A stretch of DNA of 64,000 bases from assembly GCF_002940205.1 (NCBI RefSeq), contig NZ_MDSK01000016.1, positions 1-64,000 on the forward strand, in the 5' to 3' direction. Below the pieces are notes generated by a model, which saw only the letters and a program-made list of their open reading frames with translations, ran no database searches and was not told where the DNA came from. This DNA comes from Xanthomonas arboricola pv. guizotiae. GTDB lineage: Bacteria; Pseudomonadota; Gammaproteobacteria; Xanthomonadales; Xanthomonadaceae. Positions 18,197-28,446 of this stretch are shown piece by piece (the stretch's first letter is position 1; each line of letters begins with the position of its first letter). The position numbers and the translations under genes are program-made.

Positions 18197-18260
18197 GAGC
18201 GCACCCGGGCGCGACGGGGCATTGCCGGGAACGCCCCGTCGCGCCCGGGTGCGCTCCTAC
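18193..18260. repeat. GTAG-type REP palindrome, copy 1
   Basis: A 68-bp inverted repeat beginning GTAGGAGCGCACCCGGGCGC and ending in its complement ...GTGCGCTCCTAC, with a loop of about 11 bases. It overlaps the amylase stop codon and could work as a terminator or RNA end stabiliser. The GTAG-headed palindrome is like the SMAG/REP families of Stenotrophomonas and Xanthomonas. Confidence 0.88.
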
Positions 18261-18297
18261 GAGGCGTCAATTCGCGGGCTGTCGCGCACGCTCCAAC

Positions 18298-18360
18298 GAT
18301 TCCCGATTCCCGATTCCCGAATCCCGAATCCCGAATCCCGAATCCCGAATCCCGAATCCC
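18298..18360. repeat. Heptanucleotide tandem repeat, nine copies
   Basis: Three copies of GATTCCC then six of GAATCCC, head to tail. It follows the first REP element after a short spacer containing CGCACGCTCCAAC. Confidence 0.9.
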
Positions 18361-18485
18361 AAGCCTCGGCGCCCAGCGATTCCGCTGGTCACCTGACCGC
18401 ATGTCAGCTTGAGCTTTCCCGGCCGACGGTGATTTCGATCCTGGTCACGCTGCGGGCCGCGGCAGCACGGGGCCGCCCGCAACAG

Positions 18486-18553
18486 GTAGGAGCGCACCCG
18501 GGCGCGACGGGGCATTGCCGGGAACGCCCCGTCGCGCCCGGGTGCGCTCCTGC
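18486..18553. repeat. GTAG-type REP palindrome, copy 2
   Basis: Nearly identical to the element at 18193-18260; only the last arm differs (CTCCTGC instead of CTCCTAC). Followed by the same spacer (GCTGTCGCGCACGCTCCAAC) and another heptanucleotide array, so the whole block is duplicated. Confidence 0.88.
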
Positions 18554-18590
18554 GAGACGTCAATTCGCAGGCTGTCGCGCACGCTCCAAC

Positions 18591-18674
18591 GATTCCCAAT
18601 TCCCAATTCCCAATTCCCAATTCCCAATTCCCAATTCCCAATTCCCGATTCCCGATTCCCGATTCCCGATTCCC
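18591..18674. repeat. Heptanucleotide tandem repeat, twelve copies
   Basis: GATTCCC once, AATTCCC seven times, then GATTCCC four times. It ends 4 bp before the stop of the LacI-type gene, so it may mark the 3' ends of two convergent transcripts. Confidence 0.9.
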
Positions 18675-18677
18675 GAC

Positions 18678-19799
18678 TCAACGCCTGACAGCCCCATCGG
18701 CGGCCCGACCTAGCACCGCATCGCCGGTCTCCGAGCCGGACGGTCTCCATCCCAGCGGTGGCTGCAGCCCACTGCTGCGCGAGGAATCACGCAGCGCCAG
18801 CTTTACCGGAATCGTGCGGCTGTGTGCCGCTTCGCGGCGGATCAGTGCCACCAGGCTTTCCACCAGGAGCGTGCCGGCCTGCTTGGTGTCCTGCTGCACC
18901 GTCGACAGCGCCGGCGCCACCGACGCCGCCAATGCGATATCGTCGAAGCCGCTCACCGCCACATCCTGCGGCACCCGCAGGCCGCGCTCGCGCAAGGCGC
19001 GCATTGCGCCGATCGCAATCAGGTCGCTGGCCGCGCACACCGCATCGAATGCCTTGCCGCTGTCGAGCAGCGCCAGGCACGCGGCATGGCCGGACGACTC
19101 GGTGGTGATCGCATCGAACTGCAGCGCGCGATCGGCCACCAAACCCTGCTGCTTCAGCGCAGCCACGTAGCCGCGGTAGCGCTCTTCGAACTCGGGATAG
19201 TGGTTGGACGCGTGGCCGAGAAAGGCGATGCGGCGACAGCCCTGTGCCAGCAGATGCTCGGTGATATCCAGCCCGCCTTGATAATTGTCGCTGCCGATCG
19301 AAATGCCCGGCTGCCCCGGCAGCGCCGCGCCCCAGCGCACGAAGTGAGTCCCTTGTTCGACCAGCAACTGCAGCCGCTGGCGCGACTGCTGATAATCGCC
19401 GTAGCCGAGCAGGATGATGCCGTCGGCCTTGTTGCTGTCCTCGTAATCGGCCTGCCAGTCCTTGGACAGCTGCTGGAACGACACCAGCAGGTCGTAACCC
19501 TGCAGCGCGCAGGCGCGGGTGATCGAGCCCAGCATCGAATGGAAGAACGGGTTGATCAGCGAATCGTCGGCGGTGGGGTCTTCGAAGAACAGCAGCGCCA
19601 GCGTGCCGGCATTGCGCAGCCGCAGCGACGAGGCGTTCTTGTCGACCTTGTAGTTCAACTCCCTGGCGATGCGCAGGATGCGCTTGCGGGTTTCTTCGTT
19701 GACCATCGGGCTGCCGCGCAGTGCGCGCGACACGGTCGGCTGCGACACCCCGGCCAGGTAGGCGATATCCAGCGAGGTGGCTTTGCCCTTGCTGGTCAT
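18678..19799 (-). CDS. LacI-family transcriptional regulator of the maltodextrin cluster
   Basis: 373 residues from ATG 19799. The N-terminal LacI helix-turn-helix is clear ([22 protein letters not shown], then [21 protein letters not shown]), followed by a periplasmic-binding-protein-like sensor domain ([41 protein letters not shown]). It lies at the end of the amylolytic cluster, convergent with the amylase gene. I infer that it binds the three TGAATACGTATGCA palindromes and is released by maltose or a related sugar. An upstream in-frame ATG at 19817 would add six residues. Confidence 0.9.
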   Translation of the reverse strand: MTSKGKATSLDIAYLAGVSQPTVSRALRGSPMVNEETRKRILRIARELNYKVDKNASSLRLRNAGTLALLFFEDPTADDSLINPFFHSMLGSITRACALQGYDLLVSFQQLSKDWQADYEDSNKADGIILLGYGDYQQSRQRLQLLVEQGTHFVRWGAALPGQPGISIGSDNYQGGLDITEHLLAQGCRRIAFLGHASNHYPEFEERYRGYVAALKQQGLVADRALQFDAITTESSGHAACLALLDSGKAFDAVCAASDLIAIGAMRALRERGLRVPQDVAVSGFDDIALAASVAPALSTVQQDTKQAGTLLVESLVALIRREAAHSRTIPVKLALRDSSRSSGLQPPLGWRPSGSETGDAVLGRAADGAVRR

Positions 19800-19952
19800 G
19801 GTCGGCACTGGCAGCACAGGTGGCCGGCATCATGCCACGCGCCCGCCGGCCCCGTGCCGGCATGCGCAACAGCGGGCTGATTGGTTTACCATTCGCCTCC
19901 AAGACCCCTTGCGAGAAGGTGGCCCGCGCCCCGCGCCGGCCCAGCGTGCGAC

Positions 19953-19979
19953 ATGAGCACTACCACCGCCCACCGCTGA
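19953..19979 (+). other. Possible short leader ORF upstream of thrS (MSTTTAHR)
   Basis: ATG AGC ACT ACC ACC GCC CAC CGC TGA encodes eight residues with three consecutive threonines, 145 bp before thrS. Threonine-rich leaders are a known way to sense charged tRNA-Thr. I see no good ribosome site and no convincing antiterminator/terminator pair, so this may be chance. The rest of the 19800-20124 gap shows no gene. Confidence 0.2.
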
Positions 19980-20124
19980 TTCCGGCCGCGCCACTCCGCA
20001 GGGCGCCCGTGTGGCGTTCGTTCTGCCCCACCTCTCGCCATAGCCTTATCCGAGCCTGTCCCGTAACGGGCAGATCTCCCTTGCAGCCGCCGCGCTGCAG
20101 CCAGCACAGACCTCATTCTTGCCC

Positions 20125-22029
20125 ATGATCAACATCACGCTTCCCGACGGCAGCCGCCGCGAATTCGAATCCCCCGTCTCGGTGATGCAGGTCGCCCAGT
20201 CGATCGGTGCCGGCCTGGCCAAGGCCACCATCGCCGGCCAGGTCGACGGCCAGCTGGTCGATGCCAGCGACGTCATCGACCATGACGCCAGCCTGCGCAT
20301 CATCACCGCCAAGGACGCCGAGGGCGTGGAGATCATCCGCCATTCCTGCGCGCATCTGGTCGGGCATGCGGTCAAGCAGCTGTACCCCGAGGTCAAGATG
20401 GTGATCGGCCCGGTCATCGCCGAGGGCTTTTATTACGACATCTACAGCGAACGCCCGTTCACGCCGGACGACATGGCCGCGATCGAGCAGCGCATGCAGG
20501 AGTTGATCGCGCAGGACTACGACGTGATCAAGAAGGTCACCCCGCGCGCCGAAGTGATCGAGGTGTTCGCCCAGCGCGGCGAGGAGTACAAGCTGCGCCT
20601 GATCGAGGACATGTCCGACGACATCACCGCGATGGGCCTGTACTACCACCAGGAATATGTGGACATGTGCCGCGGCCCGCACGTGCCCAACACGCGCTTC
20701 CTCAAGGCCTTCAGGCTGACCCGCATTTCCGGCGCCTATTGGCGCGGCGATGCCAAGAACGAGCAGCTGCAACGCATCTACGGCACCGCCTGGGCCGACA
20801 AGAAGCAGCTGGACGCCTACATCCTGCGCATGGAAGAGGCCGACAAGCGCGACCATCGCCGCATCGGCAAGCAGCAGGACCTGTTCCATCTGCAGGAAGA
20901 GGCGCCCGGCCTGGTGTTCTGGCACCCCAAGGGCTGGTCGCTGTGGCAGGTGGTCGAGCAGTACATGCGCAAGGTCTACCGCGACAGCGGCTACGGCGAA
21001 GTGCGCTGCCCGCAGATCCTGGACGTGTCGCTGTGGCAGAAATCCGGCCACTGGGACAACTACCAGGACGCGATGTTCTTCACCGAGTCGGAGAAGCGCA
21101 CCTACGCGGTCAAGCCGATGAACTGCCCGGGCCACGTGCAGGTGTTCAACCAGGGCCTGCACAGCTACCGCGACCTGCCGATCCGCTACGGCGAGTTCGG
21201 TGCCTGCCACCGCAACGAGCCCTCGGGCGCGCTGCACGGCATCCTGCGCGTGCGCGGCTTCACCCAGGACGACGGCCACGTGTTCTGCCTGGAATCGCAG
21301 ATCGAATCCGAAGTCACCGCCTTCCATCAGCAGGCGCTGGCGGTCTATACCGCGTTCGGCTTCGACGACATCCAGATCAAGATTGCGCTGCGTCCGGAAA
21401 AGCGCCTGGGCGACGATGCCACCTGGGACAAGGCCGAAGCCGCGCTGCGTAGCGCGCTGGGCGTCTGCGGGGTGGAGTGGCAGGAGCTGCCGGGCGAGGG
21501 CGCCTTCTACGGCCCCAAGATCGAGTACCACCTCAAGGACGCGATCGGCCGTACCTGGCAGCTGGGCACCATGCAGGTCGATTTCATGATGCCGGGCCGT
21601 CTCGGTGCCGAGTACGTGGACGAAAACAGCCAGAAAAAGCATCCGGTGATGCTGCACCGGGCCATCGTCGGTTCGATGGAGCGTTTCATCGGCATCTTGA
21701 TCGAACACCATGCCGGCGCCTTGCCGTCCTGGCTGGCCCCGGTCCAGGTCGTTGTCGCAAATATCACCGATGCCCAGGCAGACTATGTGGACTCGGTTCG
21801 GAAAACCCTTGCAAATCAAGGCTTCCGTGTCAGCGCCGATTTGCGTAACGAGAAGATCGGTTATAAGATTCGCGAGCATACGCTGCAACGCGTGCCGTAC
21901 CTGCTCGTCGTCGGTGACCGCGAGAAGGAAAATGGCGCAGTCGCCGTGCGGACACGTTCGGGAGAGGACCTCGGGACCATGGCGGTCTCGGCCTTCATCG
22001 AACGTCTGCAGGCAGAGCAGGCAGCGTGA
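20125..22029 (+). CDS. thrS: Threonine--tRNA ligase
   Basis: 634 residues. Order: TGS domain (1-60), second additional domain with the editing-site [10 protein letters not shown] motif (about 70-240), class II catalytic core ([22 protein letters not shown] onward) and a C-terminal anticodon-binding domain ([15 protein letters not shown]). Zinc-binding residues are visible in [10 protein letters not shown] and downstream His positions. It charges tRNA-Thr in the cytoplasm. ATG 20125 begins the TGS fold; a TTG six bases upstream is also in frame but less likely. It leads the thrS-infC-rpmI-rplT-pheS-pheT-ihfA order usual in gammaproteobacteria. Confidence 0.97.
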   Translation: MINITLPDGSRREFESPVSVMQVAQSIGAGLAKATIAGQVDGQLVDASDVIDHDASLRIITAKDAEGVEIIRHSCAHLVGHAVKQLYPEVKMVIGPVIAEGFYYDIYSERPFTPDDMAAIEQRMQELIAQDYDVIKKVTPRAEVIEVFAQRGEEYKLRLIEDMSDDITAMGLYYHQEYVDMCRGPHVPNTRFLKAFRLTRISGAYWRGDAKNEQLQRIYGTAWADKKQLDAYILRMEEADKRDHRRIGKQQDLFHLQEEAPGLVFWHPKGWSLWQVVEQYMRKVYRDSGYGEVRCPQILDVSLWQKSGHWDNYQDAMFFTESEKRTYAVKPMNCPGHVQVFNQGLHSYRDLPIRYGEFGACHRNEPSGALHGILRVRGFTQDDGHVFCLESQIESEVTAFHQQALAVYTAFGFDDIQIKIALRPEKRLGDDATWDKAEAALRSALGVCGVEWQELPGEGAFYGPKIEYHLKDAIGRTWQLGTMQVDFMMPGRLGAEYVDENSQKKHPVMLHRAIVGSMERFIGILIEHHAGALPSWLAPVQVVVANITDAQADYVDSVRKTLANQGFRVSADLRNEKIGYKIREHTLQRVPYLLVVGDREKENGAVAVRTRSGEDLGTMAVSAFIERLQAEQAA

Positions 22030-22092
22030 GCCAACCCCGGCCGGTCTGGATGATCCGGATGCGCCGGTTCGATTCCCCTGGGAGATTGCAAT

Positions 22093-22620
22093 ATCAGTAC
22101 CCCTGACAACAAACAGAACCGCAAGAACCAAGAAATCCGTGTGCCGCGCGTCCGCGTGATCGGCAGCGACGGTGAGATGGTCGGCGTGTTGTCGCGCGAC
22201 GAAGCGCTCGCCAAGGCCGAGGAAGAAGGCCTGGATCTGGTCGAAATCCAGCCGCAGGCCGATCCGCCGGTCTGCAAGATCATGGATTTCGGCAAGTTCA
22301 AGTTTGAGCAGCAGAAAAAGGCCAACGAGGCCAAGAAGAAGACCAAGCAGGTCGAGATCAAGGAACTCAAGTTCCGTCCGGTCACCGACGAGGGCGACTA
22401 CCAGATCAAGCTGCGCAACATGCGCCGTTTCCTGGAAGAGGGCGACAAGGTCAAGGTCAACATCCGCTTCCGTGGCCGCGAAATGAGCCACCAGGAGCTG
22501 GGGCGTGAAATGGCGTCCCGGATCGAGGCCGACCTGGGCGACGACATCGTCATCGAGTCGCGTCCGCGCCTGGAAGGGCGCCAGATGGTCATGATGATCG
22601 CGCCGAAGAAGAAGGTCTGA
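22093..22620 (+). CDS. infC: Translation initiation factor IF-3 with AUC start codon
   Basis: 175 residues if translation begins at ATC 22093, with GGGAG about 10 bp upstream. The frame from ATC reads (M)[23 protein letters not shown], the normal IF-3 N-terminus, and there is no ATG, GTG or TTG at that place. The next usable codon, GTG 22141, would delete 16 conserved residues. Both IF-3 domains are complete ([33 protein letters not shown]). IF-3 rejects non-AUG starts, so a rare start codon gives autoregulation, as shown for the AUU of E. coli infC. Confidence 0.93.
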   Translation: MSTPDNKQNRKNQEIRVPRVRVIGSDGEMVGVLSRDEALAKAEEEGLDLVEIQPQADPPVCKIMDFGKFKFEQQKKANEAKKKTKQVEIKELKFRPVTDEGDYQIKLRNMRRFLEEGDKVKVNIRFRGREMSHQELGREMASRIEADLGDDIVIESRPRLEGRQMVMMIAPKKKV

Positions 22621-22859
22621 TCCCGCGCCAGGGCGGGCCCGACGGGCGCGCCCTGGCCGGTGACAGCATCCATTTGCAAGAATTCCAGGCAACGGGTAGA
22701 CTGCGCGGCCCGGTTTTGCCGGGGCGCCGCGCAAGCGGTACAGGACCTGTCCGGATCGTGTTCGATTTAGGGCTTACAAGCAGGCAAGGGCAAGGATGGA
22801 AAGCGTGGTCGCAAGACTGCCGCCCGGGTCAGTGACAAAACACCATCAAGGACATTGCA

Positions 22860-23057
22860 ATGCCCAAGATCAAGACCAACCGGGCGGCGGCCAAGCGTTT
22901 CCGCAAGACCGCCTCCGGCAAGTACAAGTGCGGCCACGCAAACCGTAGCCATATCCTCACGAAGAAAGCGACCAAGCGGAAGCGCAACCTGCGGCAGACG
23001 AATCACGTCCGTGCCGAGGACGCTGGCCGTCTCGATCGTATGCTTCCCTACCTCTGA
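22860..23057 (+). CDS. rpmI: 50S ribosomal protein L35
   Basis: 65 residues, the usual length, with the L35 signature [14 protein letters not shown] and a C-terminal RMLPYL. The 239-bp gap before it (22621-22859) holds a strong GC-rich hairpin (22628-22656) without a T-tract and no gene. In relatives the leader of rpmI-rplT mediates L20 feedback; I did not resolve such a structure here. Confidence 0.97.
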
Positions 23058-23067
23058 GGACTGACCC

Positions 23068-23427
23068 ATGGCACGAGTAAAGCGTGGCGTACAGGCGCGT
23101 CGCCGCCACAAGAAAATTCTGACCCTGGCGAAGGGTTACTACAACGCTCGCCGCAAGGTCTTCCGCGTTGCCAAGCAGGCAGTCATCAAGGCGCAGCAGT
23201 ACGCCTACATCGGCCGCAAGCAGAAGAAACGTAATTTCCGTTCGCTGTGGATCACCCGCATCAATGCGGCTGCCCGCATCAACGGCCTGAGCTACAGCCG
23301 TTTCATGAACGGCCTGCTCAAGGCTGGCATCACCCTGGACCGCAAGGTGCTGGCTGATATCGCGGTGCACGACGCCGCCGGCTTTGCCGCGCTGGCTGAG
23401 AAGGCCAAGGGCGCGCTGGCGGCATAG
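23068..23427 (+). CDS. rplT: 50S ribosomal protein L20
   Basis: 119 residues, standard length. Typical L20 features: [36 protein letters not shown], and [18 protein letters not shown]. It binds 23S rRNA early in large-subunit assembly and in many bacteria represses its own operon. It lies 10 bp after rpmI. Confidence 0.97.
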
Positions 23428-23544
23428 GTGCGAGTCCCTCGCAGGAGCCCGCACATCCATGTGCGGACTGCTGAAAGAAGCGAGTCATCGGATGTAGTCA
23501 CACTCGGTGTGCTGCTGTCGATGAGGTGAAACGCAGAGATGCAG

Positions 23545-23572
23545 GGGGAAGGGCGCGAGTCCTTCCCCTTTT
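23545..23572 (+). terminator. Rho-independent terminator or attenuator between rplT and pheS
   Basis: Stem GGGGAAGG / CCTTCCCC with an 8-base loop and TTTT, 118 bp after rplT and 107 bp before pheS. It may only partly separate the two units. I found no phenylalanine-rich leader peptide next to it. Confidence 0.75.
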
Positions 23573-23666
23573 GCGTTGTAGCGACGTCGCCAAGTGGTCG
23601 ATGACAGGTCAATGCAGTGACAATGCGTTCCGGTGTATCCGGAAACACCGTTCGGTTAGCAGTTGA

Positions 23667-24674
<1,008 letters not shown>

Positions 24675-24678
24675 CGGC

Positions 24679-24794
24679 GGGGAATCGGGAATTGGGAATC
24701 GGGAATCGCTGGAGCCACATGCTCTTTGGATTCCGTTCCCCAGGCCCGACGCCCCCGCTTTTGCGATTCCCCATTCTCCATTTCCGATTCCCGG
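24679..24794. repeat. GGGAATC heptanucleotide repeats in inverted arrangement
   Basis: Four GGGAATC/T-like units (24679-24708) and, about 55 bp later, complementary ATTCCC-like units (24767-24794). The two blocks could pair into a stem in the pheS-pheT transcript. The repeat type is the same as at 18298 and 18591. Confidence 0.7.
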
Positions 24795-24800
24795 CTCCTC

Positions 24801-27179
24801 ATGAAATTCTCTGAAAATTGGCTGCGCAGCCACGTTCCCATCCAGGCGAGCCGCGACGAGCTTGCCGCGACGCTGACGGCGATCGGTCTGGAGGTCGAAG
24901 AGGTCACGCCGCTGGGCGAGGCGCTGGGGCAGGTGGTGGTGGCGCGTATCGTCGAGGCGGTGCGTCATCCGGAGGCCGATCGCCTGTGGGTCTGCAGTGT
25001 CGACGCAGGGCAGGGCGAGTTGCTGCAGATCGTGTGTGGCGCGCCCAATGCGCGTGCCGGTCTGGTGGCACCACTGGCGCTGGTCGGTGCGCAGATCGGC
25101 GCGCGGACCATTACCGCGGCCAAGCTGCGCGGGGTGGCGTCCAACGGCATGCTGTGCTCGGCCAAGGAACTGGGGCTGGACAGCGACGTGTCCGGCCTGT
25201 TCGAGCTGCCCGACGATGCACCGGTGGGTCAGGCGCTGGCCGAGTACCTGGGGCTGCCGGATGCCAGCATCGAGATCAAGCTGACGCCCAATCGCGCCGA
25301 CTGCTTCAGCGTGCGCGGCATCGCCTTCGATGTGGCGGCCGCATGCGACAGCGCCGTGGTGGCCTTCGACGCCGGGGCGGTGGCACCGGTGTCCACGCGC
25401 ACGCTGGCGGTGGACTTGCATGCCGGCAACGCCGCGCCGCGCTATTGCGGACGGGTGATCGAAGGCATCGACCCGGCCGCCAAAACGCCGGTGTGGTTGG
25501 CCGAGCGGTTGCGTCGCAGCGGCGTGCGTCCGGTTTCGCTGCTGGTGGACATCACCCAGTACGTGATGCTGGAACTCGGCCAGCCGATGCATGCGTTCGA
25601 TCTGGACACGCTGCAAGGCCCGATCGGCGTGCGCCATTCGCGCAGCGGCGAGCAGCTGGCGTTGCTGGACGGGCGACAGGTCACGCTGGACGACAGCTTC
25701 CTGACCATCACCGATGCCGACCGCCCGGTCGCATTGGCCGGCCTGATGGGCGGCCTGGAGACCCGCGTCACCGAGACCACGCGCAACGTGTTCCTGGAGT
25801 CGGCGTACTTCGATCCGGCCGCGATCATGGGGCGCGGCCGCAAGTTCGGTCTGCATACCGATGCCGGTCATCGCTTCGAGCGTGGTGTGGATCCGGCATT
25901 GCCGCCGCAGGCGATCGAAGTGGCGACGCGGCTGGTGCTGGAACTGGCCGGTGGGACGCCGGGCCCGGTCGTGCATGCGCAGTTGCCGGAGCATCTGCCG
26001 CAGCCGGCGCGCATCCTGCTGCGGCGTGCGCGGATCGCGCGCGTGCTCGGCATCCAGATCGACGATGCCGAGGTCGTGCGCATTCTGGGCGCGCTCGGCA
26101 TGCAGCTCGAGGCGGTTGCCGAAGGCTGGCAGGTGACGGCGCCGAGCCGTCGCTTCGATATCGCCATCGAAGAGGATCTGATCGAGGAGCTGGCGCGTAT
26201 CCACGGGTACGACCGCGTGCCGACCACGCTGCCGGGTGGGGCAAGCCGGATTGCGATGCCGAGCGAAACCCAGCTCGATGAGCTCAGCGTGCGGCGCCAG
26301 CTGGTGGCGCGCGAACTGCAGGAAACCATCAATTACGCCTTCGTCGATGCCACCTTGCTGGAGCGCTGGCAGCTGACCGACGGTCTGGTGCCGTTGGCCA
26401 ATCCGCTCAGTGCCGAGCTGGCGATCATGCGTCCACGCCTGTTGCCGGGCCTGGTGGCGACGCTGGGCCGCAATGCCGCCCGCCAGGCCGGGCGCGTGCG
26501 CCTGTTCGAGCTGGGCAAGGTGTTCGCGGCCGCTTCCGACGTCGGCGCTGCTCCGCAGGAGTCGCAGCATGTCGCCGCGGCCGTGTGTGGCGATGCCCTG
26601 GCGCTGCAGTGGGGCGAGCCCGCGCGCAAGGTGGACTTCCACGATCTGAAGGGCGACCTGATGGCGCTGGCCGCGGCCAGTGGCGCGGTGCTGGAATTCC
26701 AGCCCTCAGCGCAGCCCTTCGGGCACCCGGGGCGCTCGGCCGACATCCATCGCGATGGCGTGTGCATCGGCTGGATCGGGCAGGTGCATCCGCGCCTGGC
26801 CAAGGCGTTGGACATCGACGTGGGTGTGATTGCGTTCGAGCTGCAACTGACCGCGCTGGTCAAGCGTGCGCTGCCGCGTGCCGGCGAGCTGTCGCGGTTC
26901 CCCTCGGTGCGTCGCGATCTGGCCTTCCTGGTGCCGGAAGAGGTGAGCTGGGCGGCGCTGTCTGCCAGTGTGCGCACTGCCGTCGGGCCGTTGTTGCGCG
27001 AGCTGCAGCTATTCGACCGCTATGTCGGGCAGGGGGTCGAGCCAGGTTTCAAGAGTCTGGCTATGGGCTTGATTTTGCAGGATAACTCGCGCACTCTCAC
27101 CGACCGGGACGTGGATGCAGTCGTTGCCGACGTGGTGGCCGTGATCGAGCGCGAGCACCGCGCCCGGATCCGGAGTTGA
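24801..27179 (+). CDS. pheT: Phenylalanine--tRNA ligase, beta subunit
   Basis: 792 residues from ATG 24801 (MKFSENWLRSHV), the normal N-terminus. It contains the EMAP-like tRNA-binding domain (about 40-150, VVVARIVEAVRHPEADRLWVC), the B3/4 editing domain (about 210-390), B5 (about 400-475) and the C-terminal ferredoxin-like anticodon domain (FPSVRRDLAFLVPE). It follows pheS by 126 bp and precedes ihfA by 21 bp. Confidence 0.97.
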   Translation: MKFSENWLRSHVPIQASRDELAATLTAIGLEVEEVTPLGEALGQVVVARIVEAVRHPEADRLWVCSVDAGQGELLQIVCGAPNARAGLVAPLALVGAQIGARTITAAKLRGVASNGMLCSAKELGLDSDVSGLFELPDDAPVGQALAEYLGLPDASIEIKLTPNRADCFSVRGIAFDVAAACDSAVVAFDAGAVAPVSTRTLAVDLHAGNAAPRYCGRVIEGIDPAAKTPVWLAERLRRSGVRPVSLLVDITQYVMLELGQPMHAFDLDTLQGPIGVRHSRSGEQLALLDGRQVTLDDSFLTITDADRPVALAGLMGGLETRVTETTRNVFLESAYFDPAAIMGRGRKFGLHTDAGHRFERGVDPALPPQAIEVATRLVLELAGGTPGPVVHAQLPEHLPQPARILLRRARIARVLGIQIDDAEVVRILGALGMQLEAVAEGWQVTAPSRRFDIAIEEDLIEELARIHGYDRVPTTLPGGASRIAMPSETQLDELSVRRQLVARELQETINYAFVDATLLERWQLTDGLVPLANPLSAELAIMRPRLLPGLVATLGRNAARQAGRVRLFELGKVFAAASDVGAAPQESQHVAAAVCGDALALQWGEPARKVDFHDLKGDLMALAAASGAVLEFQPSAQPFGHPGRSADIHRDGVCIGWIGQVHPRLAKALDIDVGVIAFELQLTALVKRALPRAGELSRFPSVRRDLAFLVPEEVSWAALSASVRTAVGPLLRELQLFDRYVGQGVEPGFKSLAMGLILQDNSRTLTDRDVDAVVADVVAVIEREHRARIRS

Positions 27180-27200
27180 GGCGGTAACCAGGGGATTGGC

Positions 27201-27500
27201 ATGGCATTGACGAAAGCGGAGATGGCCGAACGTCTGTTCGACGAGGTCGGTCTGAACAAGCGCGAGGCAAAGGAATTTGTCGACGCGTTCTTCGATGTGC
27301 TGCGCGATGCGCTGGAGCAGGGCCGTCAGGTGAAGCTGTCCGGTTTCGGCAACTTCGATCTGCGGCGCAAGAACCAACGGCCCGGTCGCAATCCCAAGAC
27401 CGGTGAGGAAATTCCGATCTCGGCCCGCACGGTGGTGACCTTCCGTCCGGGCCAGAAGCTCAAGGAGCGGGTGGAGGCTTATGCTGGATCCGGGCAGTAA
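27201..27500 (+). CDS. ihfA: Integration host factor, alpha subunit
   Basis: 99 residues of the HU/IHF family: [28 protein letters not shown], the flexible DNA-binding arm [20 protein letters not shown], and K-L-K-E-R-V. It bends DNA as a heterodimer with IhfB. Position behind pheT is the classic one. The last 20 bp overlap the next gene. Confidence 0.96.
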   Translation: MALTKAEMAERLFDEVGLNKREAKEFVDAFFDVLRDALEQGRQVKLSGFGNFDLRRKNQRPGRNPKTGEEIPISARTVVTFRPGQKLKERVEAYAGSGQ

Positions 27501-27837
27501 TCGCGAACTACCGCCAATCCCGGCCAAGCGCTACTTCACCATTGGCGAAGTCAGCGAGCTGTGCGACGTCAAGCCGCATGTGCTGCGCTACTGGGAAACC
27601 GAGTTCCCCAGCCTGGAACCGGTCAAGCGGCGCGGCAACCGGCGCTACTACCAGCGCCACGACGTGCTGATGGTGCGCCAGATCCGTGGGCTGCTGTACG
27701 AGCAGGGCTACACCATCGGCGGCGCCCGTCTGCGTCTGGAAGGCGATGGCGCCAAGAGCGAGTCGGCCCTGAGCAACCAGATCATCAAACAGGTGCGGAT
27801 GGAGCTGGAAGAGGTGCTGCAACTGCTGCGCCGCTAG
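27481..27837 (+). CDS. MerR-family transcriptional regulator
   Basis: 118 residues. An N-terminal MerR helix-turn-helix ([25 protein letters not shown], then [26 protein letters not shown]) and a short C-terminal coiled coil ([16 protein letters not shown]). There is no cysteine-rich metal site. A small MerR protein directly after ihfA is conserved in many gammaproteobacteria, but its target is unknown to me. It overlaps ihfA, so it is probably translated by coupling. Confidence 0.9.
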   Translation: MLDPGSNRELPPIPAKRYFTIGEVSELCDVKPHVLRYWETEFPSLEPVKRRGNRRYYQRHDVLMVRQIRGLLYEQGYTIGGARLRLEGDGAKSESALSNQIIKQVRMELEEVLQLLRR

Positions 27838-27858
27838 GAAAACCTTTCACAAAGCCGC

Positions 27859-27864
27859 TATAAT
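27859..27864 (+). promoter_or_regulatory. -10 element of the tRNA-Pro promoter
   Basis: A consensus TATAAT 34 bp before the mature tRNA 5' end. No good -35 box lies at the standard distance; the transcript would start near 27871. Confidence 0.6.
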
Positions 27865-27897
27865 CGCAGGCCGCCCTCGCGGCGGATGCAACATCTT

Positions 27898-27974
27898 CGG
27901 GGTATAGCGCAGCCTGGTAGCGCACTAGTCTGGGGGACTAGTGGTCGTCGGTTCGAATCCGGCTACCCCGACCA
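27898..27974 (+). tRNA. tRNA-Pro (anticodon GGG)
   Basis: 77 nt including an encoded CCA. The acceptor stem CGGGGTA / TACCCCG pairs, the T-arm has GGTTCGAATCC, and the anticodon stem ACTAGT-like arms enclose a loop with GGG. It reads CCC (and CCU) codons. It marks the left border of the gum region, as in other Xanthomonas. Confidence 0.96.
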
Positions 27975-27982
27975 AACACGGA

Positions 27983-28012
27983 GCCCATGTCTTCACGGAC
28001 ATGGGCTTTTTT
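27983..28012 (+). terminator. Rho-independent terminator after tRNA-Pro
   Basis: Stem GCCCATGTC / GACATGGGC with a short loop, then six T, 8 bp after the tRNA. Confidence 0.9.
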
Positions 28013-28446
28013 GTTGCGCCGCACAATGCGGTGGCGGCTTGCCATACGGGTGAAACGATATGTCCATCGGCATACTGCAAAGCAGCATCGCGGGCTTGGC
28101 CGGGCCGGCCTGGCTGCGGTTCTGCTCGCTATGGACCTGGATCACGCAATGCAGCTAAGTCCCCGGAAACGCTCCAAATCATTGGGAGTGGATTAGTACG
28201 TGGATCACGTTTTGTTAACGCCGCAACGACGAACTTGAATCAATAGGCCAACGCCGTCAAAAAAATGGCGAGCAGCGTCTTGCGATGCGCGGGTTCTATG
28301 CCATAGTGCACTGCAACACGTCACACCCGTCGTGATCCCGAGCGTTTCGGGATGAATTTCTCTGTCGTACGTTCTTGCTGGCGTGTTGGCCGGTCGAATG
28401 CTGCGCGAGGTCCTGTCCCACCCAACCGAGGCAGCCAGCCACACGC
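28013..28446 (+). promoter_or_regulatory. Upstream region of the gum operon
   Basis: 434 bp without a convincing gene between the tRNA terminator and gumB. It is less GC-rich than its surroundings in 28190-28330 (for example GTTTTGTTAACGCCGCAACG and GTCAAAAAAATGGCG), as expected of a regulated promoter. The main gum promoter is known to lie upstream of gumB, but I could not fix its -35 and -10 boxes with confidence. Confidence 0.5.

Noticed and set aside
22141..22620. infC starting at GTG 22141
   Set aside because: It would remove 16 residues of conserved IF-3 N-terminus that are in frame back to ATC 22093.
20113..22734. 873-residue minus-strand frame opposite thrS/infC
   Set aside because: Same reason: shadow of two well-recognised genes.
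27898..28446. gum cluster as a tRNA-integrated island
   Set aside because: I found no second copy of the tRNA 3' end and no integrase; codon use of gum genes matches the backbone.
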